The position numbers were made by a program, and so were the translations under genes. From Siphonodentalium dalli (Eukaryota; Mollusca; Scaphopoda; Gadilida; Siphonodentaliidae), in NCBI GenBank assembly GCA_032622095.1, contig CP136066.1, positions 96,247,319-96,311,318 of the forward strand: DNA of 64,000 nt, given 5' to 3'. The notes below the pieces were generated by a model. The model was not told the origin of the DNA and did no database searches. It was given only the letters and a program-made list of their open reading frames with translations. Below, one piece after another: positions 55,163 to 64,000 of this stretch; the stretch's first letter is position 1, and each line of letters starts with the position of its first letter.

Positions 55163-58056
55163 CACCCTATGTGTGCCGATCGGTGTATTGCTGTGGGTCA
55201 GTGTAGAGCTGTTAACAGCGGGAATTCCCGTACGAGGGGTAGATTGGAAAACGTGGTTTGTCAAAGCATGAATGAAATTTTTTTAACTGTTTTTTTGCTT
55301 TAATCATCGAACAAAGGACCCAACAAACAGCAAGTATGATTGCCTAGTTAATAATATCGCATAATCGCGTCCCTTCAATACTTTTATCACAGCTTTTGCC
55401 TCGAAAAAGGTAAAATTCCTGTTTAAATCTCCATAACTTTTGCAAAACAAGACCTTTACTTCGGGAAACCAATTGAAATTATAGGCAAATATATTGAGAA
55501 TCGATTTGGGTGCGTAAACCCAACCATCAAAGCTATATTTCTTGGTGAAAATTTAGTTTGACGGAGGGCACAACCGAGAAAACATGGCACGAATATAGCA
55601 ATGAGAAAACATGGTATGATCGGGAAAAAGCTTTCAAAGAACGGATGATAGCTGAAATTAAACCTTCATATATGCTGGTATTTTAACAGGTTTAGGCGGT
55701 GTTATTCTCAGGACATTCTTCAAACATATATGGGACTGATTGATCATGACTAATCGTATCGTATAAACATTTACGTCAGGTGCAAATATCATTTTATTAT
55801 GACTTAGCCATAGTTGTTTCGTATTGTATTAATTGCGTCGCAGAGAAACTGTTGGCATTAGCTTTTAGAATCATATTGGTCTCAACGAGTCTTGTGATGA
55901 TGTGTTGTATTATCTCGACTAATTCCGAAGATGCAGAGAAGATAAGACTGACTCCAAGTCATCGATTCCACAGGCCTCACAATCTTCTATAATTTCCAAA
56001 CATCTTGATACTGCTTCTTTGTCCTTCTCCAGTGTTTTCCGTCTGTCTTCCAGAGTTGGCTCGGTCTCTCTTCCCCAACAATTAACATCACCAAGAACTT
56101 TGCCTTTTCCTCTGCATATCTTTTTTGTCCAAACACATGTGCTACTTGCTGAATAATGTCTTGGCGAATACCAGGAAGATAACCCTTAGATTCTTAAGAA
56201 CAATTGGTCTTTTTTAGATTCTTGGTCCTTTGTCATAAGGTTGAGTCTATGAGGTACGGCAAAATTCAGCTTAGCTGTTAGAGGGTCATATTATAGTTTT
56301 TCTCTGTTAATCCTTGAGTTAAGTCGCCAATGTGTTGAGGACCCCGCATGAAACGAAGATATTTTCCTTGAAATAGCCGATATCCAGCTAACCAGATCAT
56401 TTTGGTTTCTCTTAGAAATCGCATCATCGATGTAGTTGGCAAAGAAAATAACCGGATTAAGTCCAAGAATAACAAATAACATATATTGTCTATAAGGGCA
56501 GTAAGCCATGAGCGATCAGTCGATTCATCTCATGCACATACAGATCGACAGGCCCTTCACCTTCTAACTGTTAAAGCACTTTTGGCAGCAGGTCTGTTAG
56601 TTCCTCAATCTCAACTTCAAATTCCGTTTCGTCTATTGGGATACTGCCACTGGTATCACCCATTGAACTGTCTTCTTGTTCATCAACTAGTTCTGATTCA
56701 TAGTTTCGTTTTCGCTTGGCAGGTGTGTTGAGTTTTTTTACTTTCGATTTCACATTGACAATGTATATTGACTCGTCCTTAACATCGACCATTCTCCCCT
56801 CTGAGACTAGGTCTGTTGGAATGACACCACGATGAACTTTCAGCGCGTATCTCTCTGTCCCTGTCGCATGGTCCAAAAACTTTTCCAAATAGCGCAACTT
56901 GCATTGTCCGTGATCTGTGACATTGTGATCTGCAATATCACTCAGGTTCGTCCACTTTGATCCACAGTGAAAACATTTAAACGCCTGCACCATCCCAGAA
57001 ATGATGAGAGAAATCACCATGTGAATGAATACTATGGAAATTACTTATATTGAGATCAATCAACTGGATTCAATGATTACGTGATATGCGTCACAAGGTG
57101 GATGGACCTGACAGAAACGCGAATAAAAGAGTTTACAAGTTAGTAAATCTATATTGAGTGCGTTATATCACGTAATCACCACAGCCTGTTGGTTATTCTG
57201 TTTATTACATATCCAAGCTAGACATTTGGCAGCTTGATGTGTGGTTTAAATTGTTGGGAACAACTTTTAAAAGACAATTTATGCACGACATTTCACAAAC
57301 AGAAATTAAACGTCAAAGGGGAAATGACGTCAATTTCGGCAGTGACAATATACATATATAGGCCTACCTGATAATTAACTGGGAAATCTGTATAAATCAC
57401 ACATATATGCTAGATAGGTAATAAATACAATGTTGTGGGTTATTACAGGCATGCCATATCGATATTAGATCAATTGCATATTCCAACAGATCATCGAATA
57501 AGGAAACGGCTGCATTTAGTTCAAATTCCATTAAAATCTCAATGAAACTGGAATGTCAATAATTTGCTATTTCCCGGACATTTGCGGTAAAATCGTAACT
57601 ACCAGATGATCTTATCGTGCTATATTCGTGCCATTGTTCTCGGTGGTGCCCTCCGTCAAACTAAATTTTCACAAAGAAATATAGCTTTGATGGTTGGGTT
57701 TACGCACCCAAATTGATTCTCAATATATTTGCCTATAATTTCAATTGGTTTCCCGAAGTAAAGGTCTTGGTTTGCAAAAGTTATGGAGATTTAAACAGGA
57801 ATATTACCTTTTTCGAGGCAAAAGCTGTGATAAAAGTATTGAAGGGACGCGATTATGCGATATTATTAACTAGGCAATCATACTTACTGTTTGTTGGTTC
57901 CTTTGTTCGATGATTAAAGCAAAAAAACAGTTAAGAAAATTTCAATCTGTGCTTTGACAAACCACGTTTTCCAATCTACCCCTCGTACGGGAATTCCCGT
58001 GGTTAGCAGCTCTACACCGACCCACAGCAATACACCGATCGGCACACATAGGGTGG
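55163..58056. mobile_element. TTAA-flanked DNA transposon with about 440-bp inverted repeats
   Basis: The left arm 55163-55605 and right arm 58056-57616 are inverted copies with high identity: CACCCTATGTGTGCCGATCG, GTACGAGGGGTAGATTGGAA, ACGCGATTATGCGATATTAT and CAAACTAAATTTTCAC. TTAA flanks both sides (55159-55162 and 58057-58060), the target choice of piggyBac and Kolobok transposons. The left end lacks one C of the right end's CCACCC. The interior carries decayed coding on the minus strand (57020-55900). Class is TTAA-target DNA transposon; piggyBac versus Kolobok is undecided. Arms this long are unusual for piggyBac. Confidence 0.85.
55900..57020 (-). pseudogene. Decayed protein gene inside the TTAA element, with a C2H2-like finger
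   Basis: The clearest part is a 149-codon frame (57020-56571). A start at the third Met gives MVQAFKCFHCGSKWTNLSDI, continuing to DHNVTDHG; this is Cys-x2-Cys-x12-His-x4-His, a C2H2-like finger. It is followed by a basic segment (PAKRKRNYESELVDE) and an acidic tail. Past the stop, shorter frame pieces carry YRLFQGKYLRFMRGPQHIGD, KLNFAVPHRLN, LPGIRQDIIQQVAHVF and TLEDRRKTLEKDKEAVS. They look coding but need several frameshifts to join. I do not recognise the protein; it could be the transposase or an accessory DNA-binding protein of the element. Confidence 0.55.
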
Positions 58057-58229
58057 TTAAATGGAAATTCTAATGCGTTAATTTAATGGACAAATACAGT
58101 AACCCATCAGACGCTGATAGCTGTACATATTCGCACTATTATTACGCGCGCCCCGCGTGTATACTGGTGTGGAGATTCTCGTTTCGCCTGGGCGCATGGG
58201 TGTTTTATTTATAGAATGGGAACTTTTGG
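58057..58229. other. Short gap
   Basis: Nothing supported. Confidence 0.4.
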
Positions 58230-58640
58230 GAGGATTAAAAGTCGAACTGCGACCGGAGGCCGAGTCCGGTAAAAGGTGTAGTTGGGAATTTCAATTTCGT
58301 TTATTGTCGTTAACATTATGTCAATAATGTTGATTTTTGGTTTGTGATAATCTATGCCAATTACAAATAAAGGAAATGAAAAAGATAATTTGTAAGTCTT
58401 ATATTTCAACTTTTATAGACATGGTTCGTTCTGCAGCCCACTGGGGGTTGTGGTCGGAGACGACCGAGTCGGCCGCCGGTTCGTTAATTAGGTGCTGGTT
58501 GTTATTATTATTTTAACGGAATTCTGAGTTGGTCATTCGCAAAACCAATATATTTTATATTCTATAATTACAATCATGGGTATATAATATATGATCTTGA
58601 GCGCGTTACCATTTCTGACATTGATTTTTCTTGTAATATA
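58230..58640. repeat. Inverted copy of the 19.9-20.5 kb repeat
   Basis: Reverse complement of parts of 19935-20530: GTGTAGTTGGGAATTTCAAT, TTGTAAGTCTTATATTTCAAC, TTCGTTCTGCAGCCCA, AACCAATATATTTTATATTC and ATTTCTGACATTGAT. It lacks a central section of about 170 bases present at 20.1-20.3 kb. Confidence 0.8.
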
Positions 58641-58779
58641 TAGTATACGGTATGCATCCTACGTTACAATCCCGAGATATATCAGTTCTCCCTGCAAGCT
58701 ATCACATGAACCGAACACGTGTTTTGGCTATTTCGTTAATGTGTCAATCATTCTTGACTTTGTTGGCATTTTGTAGACA

Positions 58780-59830
58780 TGTCCATGGCATATCAGTTGT
58801 TGAGCTCCAATTTCACTAGAGTTGACATACTTATATTGAATTTAGATCCACATATGGGAGATTTACAAGGATGCAATTGAAATATTATTTTATCAATTGC
58901 TGATATCGCAATCCGAGCTACAATTTCCTTTCGCTCACGCACCCTACAGACCGCACCCCTCTTCCGATAATCACCAAACTCCATATGGATCTTCAGGGTG
59001 ACCTCTAGATGGGAGCCATCGATTTTCCCCCAGCGACCATTTCGGATTACAAATTTGAATCCACCAGCACACCCTGCAGCCCGCATTTATTGGGAAAATG
59101 TTTTGAAAATTTACAGGCAAGTTTAGGATTACCTCTAGATGTGAGCTATCGAATTTTATCGATTTTCGATGAAAAAAATGACCGCCAGCAGCCCATCTTG
59201 AAGTTTACTCTTTGCATGACTAATTCCTTTAGTGGAGCGGCCAAATCCAAAAAGGCCCTTAGTTTTCGAGATACACCACCTACCCTCGGTAGAACAAACT
59301 TTTTCTAGAAGGTAAATCTATGTCATTCATGAAAATTATTATTGGCTTTATCGGAATTGCCGGAATTGGTGGCAGCTATCTGTGGTAAAAATATTTGTGT
59401 AAAAAAACAAGGCTGCCAGCGCCATCTTTGATTTTACTCTTTGTATGATTAAATCCTTCGGCACAACCTACAGGCCAGATTCCTCATCCGATCATAAGCA
59501 AACTTCATATGGATCTTCGAGTGACCTCTAGATGGGAACCGACGATATTTTCTGAATTTGCTGAAAAACACGGTCGCCAGCAGCCATCTTGGATATTACT
59601 ATTTTCATGACTAAAATCCTTTGGCACACCCTACATGCCACACCCATCATCCAAAGTTCATATGGTTCTTTGTGGAGACCTCTAGATGGAAGCTGTCAAA
59701 TGTATCCGAAATTTGTTTAAAAACATGGCCGCCAGCAGCCATCTTGGATTTCACATTTGACACCATCGGTACACACTGCAGCGCACATTTATTGGAGATT
59801 TACTTTCATTTATAATATCATATTAAGTTT
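58780..59830. repeat. Degenerate tandem array with CTCTAGATGGGAGC and GCCATCTTGGAT
   Basis: Phrases ACCTCTAGATGKGAGC (about 59001, 59129, 59521, 59675), AGCAGCCATCTTGGAT (59577, 59733) and CACACCCTRCAGCC recur with irregular period near 130-190. The open frames it yields are copies of one another and are not genes. The family is shared with 45010-45371. Confidence 0.75.
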
Positions 59831-60052
59831 TATCAAGAAAGATCTCGTTTATTTGAAATAGTTTTACATTTTAAAAGCATTTTATTTTTTACACGACTGT
59901 TGACGTTTCTAGTTTCAATGTCTTTGCATAAACGATGCCCAGAAACAGAAAGGACCGTCTATAAACGAATTTGACTTTAGTCAAGCATATAATAGGTGGT
60001 CACCTGTTAAAACTCGTCGGATTTTCAATACTGCATGGTTGATTATATATAT
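59831..60052. other. Short non-coding gap
   Basis: Nothing supported. Confidence 0.4.
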
Positions 60053-60510
60053 GTGACCCGCCATATCAAATCTAGTCGGAAGTCGGGATTTTTTTACCCT
60101 GTGCCAATGCATTCTCTTATATATGCGAGTCGACCATAGGTCGCCTCGCATATATAAGAGAATGCATTGGCCTAACAATTTTTTACAATTTTAATAATTT
60201 TTTCTTGTATTCTTTAACAATTTTATAATTTCACCCATACAGAGCCCCAGACAAACATGAGCAGACGACACTCTTCTATATGCTTCTATATATGTGTGGG
60301 GCTCCCTGCAGGGTAATGGATGTTTTTTTATTTTATGTCCTAAAAATTGTCAGAAACATTTATTTAAAAAAAATGATAAAAAATTGTTAGGCCAATGCAT
60401 TTTCTTATATATGCGAGGCGACCTATGGTCGACTCGCATATATAAGAGAATGCATTGGCACAGGGTAAAAAAAATCCCGACTTACGACTGGATTTGATAT
60501 GGCGGGTCAC
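60053..60510. mobile_element. MITE with GTGACCCGCCATATCAAATC ends and paired inner hairpins
   Basis: The termini GTGACCCGCCATATCAAATC and GATTTGATATGGCGGGTCAC are inverted. Each arm has a hairpin of GCCAATGCATTCTCTTATAT type (60104-60172 and 60392-60461), so the whole 458 bases can fold into a cross with two side stems. The loops of the two hairpins are inverted copies. Non-coding. A related single hairpin is at 54363-54434. Confidence 0.9.
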
Positions 60511-61336
60511 ATATCATCTGCGTGTTAGTCCTGTTTATTGTTTGTTGAATTGTTGAGTATGTTGTATGTGTATATTGTTTTCAATTCAATTCTATTTTTT
60601 AATAGTAACTCTGGTCATCATAAAAGACATTACAGAGAAAATAGACACAACTACGAATCATCAAACCACGTATATGTATACATACACAACAAATCATTAA
60701 GCTGGTGTTAATGGGGTGGTATTCTATGCATGGTATACGTCGGTGTCGCGTTTAATAGATGTATACTTGTTTACTCATCCTAATCAGATAATATATTTAC
60801 TAATCTATGATATATGGTGTGCGTCAACGAATTTATATGTACTTATATACATGTGTTTACTCCTGCATATTCAAATGTGAGCGCGCATACAGTCATTTGC
60901 GTAAGCCTCAGGAGTTTCTGAAAAATTCCAAAATCTTTTTAATGAATATCGAAAGGTTTTTTGTTTTGCGTTCGCTATGTTGATTGAATAATTGGTTCAG
61001 CTTCAAAGTGTTTGGTCTATTGAAATAGTATGGTTTGGTGTATCTTACTCTCAAACACTTTAATAGACCATTGAATCATTACCGTTTAACATCAAAAATA
61101 AAAGAAATAATGTGTTTTTGGTCAATTCATAGCCATAAAGTTTTGACACACCGAAATTTAAAGTGACACAAATTTTTTTTTATATAGCACAATATTTGGT
61201 GCGCACCCTGGTGGTGGGCTTGTTTTTCTTACAAAACATGGCGTTCTATACCTTTAAAAAGTGGTGACCTCAGATTCTATTAAAAGTGGGCGATGTGCTT
61301 ACAAAAGTGGGAAGGTTCTCACAAAAGCTGGCGTAC
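60511..61336. other. Non-coding stretch
   Basis: No gene supported. CAAAGTGTTTGGTCTATTGAA at 61003 and its inverse near 61053 form a small hairpin. Confidence 0.5.
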
Positions 61337-61540
61337 AGTAATGCTCTAATTAATCGACCTCTTAACCACATCATAATTATGTGTAACTTTTCAGGATTTA
61401 GTCGAAAATATGGCTTGTTGCCATTCATCGGAAGGCGAGAGCTTTCCGATGAATGGCAACAAGCCATATTTCCGACTAAATCCTGAAAAGTTACCCATAA
61501 TTCTGCTGTGGTTAATAGGTCGATTAATTAGGGCATTACT
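61337..61540. repeat. Long near-perfect palindrome
   Basis: Arms of about 100 bases centred at about 61438 (GCGAGAGC). TTTCAGGATTTAGTCG, ATATGGCTTGTTGCCATTCA and TCGGAAGGC in the left arm are mirrored with only a few mismatches on the right. The outer ends are AGTAATGCTC and GGGCATTACT. A foldback element or snap-back duplication. Confidence 0.9.
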
Positions 61541-63049
61541 ATATATTGATTCTTATAATTGTTTTGTAATAAGGTACATGTAATTGATTTATTTTGATAA
61601 TGATAAGGACCACCTCAGTAATTTGTTTGTCAACATACAGGCGGTCAAACTGAAGAAATGTCGCTTTTTTATGTTCTGGACAATTTTGGCATCGAAATGC
61701 ACTCAACGGGCCTAGAGAGGGGACAATGGTAAACCGTAATACCGTAATACCGGGCGACCTATGTTGGATTGATAAATCACCCTGCAGTCAGATTACATTC
61801 TTTAATTTTCCTCCATAGATGAAGATTTACAATTACATGCATGATATATACAGGTTGAGCACATGATACATAATTTGATGACTATATAGTAACAAATAAA
61901 TTTGTAACAAACACAATTTATGTCATATTTTGTTAAGCCACACAACGGTCTCTCGCCAAGAGATATAGGTATATTATTGTATGATGTTGTTACTTGCGAG
62001 TTAAAATCTTATCGTCTTTCTTTTGCATAATCTAGTATGTTTAACAGCAAATGACCCACATATGAGCAGATAATACAAGTGTAGAAGGTTTCCAATTCAT
62101 TGGTGGGATATGTTCAAACACGTGTTATACAACACAACCGACGATGACATTTCCTAAAGAACTACTCGTAAATGAGTATTTAGTAAAGAAAGGGTTAAAC
62201 TGCAAGTATGCTATGACACAAGCTGGTGCTGTGCCCCAAAACTCGAACCGCCAGGCAACATTCACACACTGACAATTTTGCTTGACAATATTCCGTGAAA
62301 TTCGTCACAGATGACTTTCTATTTTGGTATTTGTGAATGACGAATTTCGGTATTACTGGAGTGAACCTGGAGTAAACCCGGATTATATGCGACAAGGTCC
62401 TAATTTCAAACAACACTGCTCGGTTATGTACATGTATGCCTATATACTATCTACCGAACGTATGGCATAATGAATGACCACTTATGTAACAGGGTTTGTA
62501 AGAATCTTGATTGTTGATTCTTAGGTGAGGGGGTTCAGTTTTTGTTCAAATGGGGGTCCCAGGTCAAATATGGACAGGACCAGGGACATAACTCTTTCCC
62601 TCCATAGTAATTCTTAAATACCGTCTACTCAAGATGCATCAGGCCGATACAGCTTATATATGTTATGGAGGTTCCTTGTGTGACAGGGATTCAAATCTGT
62701 TTAAATGGGGTCAGAGGCGGTGCCAGAGTTATAACATTTTCCTGCGAAAGTAATTCTTAAAACAACTTCTTCTCAATACCACTGATTACCAAAGGACTAG
62801 GACTTATGAATGTTTAACATTAAAACATAATAACTTAAATAAAAAAGAAATAATATTTTTTTTAAATTAAATAATTATATTTTTTAAAACGATAAAAAAA
62901 AAATTAATTAAATTTTTACTTCTTTATTTCCTTTCTCTGGCTATGTCCCTGTTTCGAATTTCTTGTTTTAATTGATTGTTACAAGTACTGACTGTTGTAG
63001 TCTTCTGAGGCCCCGGCTTCTCAGTCTTTACAGTCAGGTAGCGTCTCAA
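61541..63049. other. Non-coding stretch
   Basis: No gene supported. ATACCGTAAT words are repeated at 61735-61750, and there are A and T runs at 62840-62925. Confidence 0.5.
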
Positions 63050-64000
63050 CAGACAATGACTGTCTTGTTTTTGTCAATTTGTCTAACAACTTTATTTCTA
63101 ACAGCTGAAAAGCTTGATGTTCATGTTGGAAAATTCTAGCCCAACGGGTACACGTGAAATTGGACAGTTGGTATAATATTTTGGTCGGCGATCGATCTGA
63201 GCGTTCCCAAGGAACACACCAATATATAATGTATGGCTTGCCTTTTTATAAACATGTGTATGTTCTATCCTCGAGATTTATTGTTTGTAAACAAAATTGT
63301 GAATCTTAGCTTATGGATGTTATATGAAAGTGAAAACTAATAGGGAGGTTTACATCAAACAATTCTATCTTCGCCCGTCAAGCAATATTAGACTCTACTA
63401 TGTTCCTCAAGGTGTGGCGAGACATGCATCGTGGCCAGTATATAGTAGAAAAAATATTGTATATTTATAAACTCTACATAATAAGTAGTGTAAATGACTA
63501 CGCACGAGTATGGACCATTTAGTGGCGACTTTAGTATGTCATGTTTTGTGTCTCATTATCAACTAACGATATCGTAGTGTAATGTTGAACGGACTTCGTT
63601 TTGGAAATAGAATATAGCTGTCGTGTTACGGGATAACATTTTCTCGCCTCCGGCACAGCTAATTAGTCTGTCTGTTAGGCGGACGAAACTAGAATGTTTT
63701 TCAATCTAAACCTCTCTATCCACACACACTAATGTATCTGGATATTGTAGAGAGTCCAGGACGCGATCGCAGTTGGCTTATGTCTGTGTAGAATCAATCA
63801 GTCAACTAGATATCACAGCCGGGATTTCGAAACAGAAAACCATCTTCCCATCGGCGGTATTTAACAACTCCCACTTCGCTACCAGTCGAATCTGGAACAG
63901 GAAAACAATTCTAATTAAACATCTGTTTATTAAATACTTACTGACGAGTAGTAACGTTCCCTTAGTAAATGCTAAGATAATAAGTTCAACAAAAATTTGT
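63050..64000. repeat. Dispersed repeat, right copy, running off the window
   Basis: Blocks 63215-63050 and 64000-63520 are inverted matches of 27240-27410 and 24933-25340. The order of the blocks is the same in both copies when read from the GATAATAAGTTCAACAAA end. The copy here is compact (about 0.95 kb) while the left copy is expanded by inserted repeats to 2.5 kb. No coding seen in either. Confidence 0.85.

Noticed and set aside
58780-59830. Open frames with HPTCHTHHP and similar phrases as genes
   Set aside because: The same phrases recur in several frames and at 45.0-45.4 kb; they are translations of a repeat.
19935-64000. A large inverted segmental duplication joining 20-25 kb with 58-64 kb
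   Set aside because: The pairs are 20 with 58 and 25 with 64. A true inverted duplication would pair 20 with 64 and 25 with 58, so these are dispersed repeats.
1-64000. tRNA or rRNA genes
   Set aside because: I looked for B-box-like GGTTCRANNCC words and conserved rRNA blocks and found none with a matching structure.

Overview
This window looks like repeat-dominated nuclear DNA of an invertebrate animal, most likely a marine mollusc. The reasons are AT-rich DNA, spliced exons with GT-AG borders, several LINE retrotransposons, a Helitron-type element, many palindromic MITEs and frequent TACATGTA words. There are no bacterial operons, rRNA genes, CRISPR arrays or recognisable tRNAs. The species assignment is inference from style, not from a match.

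From left to right: an unrecognised open frame at the left edge; a decayed Helitron-type gene (3.2-7.0 kb, + strand) with a herpesvirus-C76-like cysteine peptidase domain, a DUF6570-like segment and a Helitron Rep with HUH and two-Tyr motifs but no helicase; duplicated repeats and a palindrome (8.0-9.2 kb); a decayed LINE on the minus strand (9.9-12.4 kb); repeat-only DNA with two small DNA transposons (15.8-18.4 kb); a probable NPC2 (ML domain) exon at 19.15-19.32 kb, the best candidate for a host gene; dispersed repeats (19.3-28.9 kb), including an alternating foldback array at 27.5-28.9 kb; a 3' LINE remnant on the minus strand (30 kb); a foldback element split by a hAT-like element (31.3-32.9 kb); a nearly full-length LINE on the plus strand (36.3-41.7 kb); a four-exon Mutator-like transposase/YqaJ gene on the minus strand (49.0-43.5 kb) with an SGNH-like gene upstream (50.8-50.1 kb); an internal LINE fragment (53.1-51.9 kb); a TTAA-flanked transposon with about 440 bp inverted repeats (55.2-58.1 kb); and more foldback elements to the end.

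The most interesting object is the minus-strand locus between 51 and 43.5 kb. Exon ends predicted independently agree in reading phase. They join a Mutator-type transposase and a YqaJ-type nuclease to a basic/acidic linker and a C-terminal module of the W-Y-x-G-x-V type. The first exon has two in-frame stops, a frameshift in an A run, a third stop and a lost active-site Asp, so this copy is dead, but it shows the architecture of its family. The Helitron-type locus and the plus-strand LINE are likewise recognisable but broken. All coding material except the NPC2 exon and the unrecognised left-edge frame appears to belong to mobile elements.
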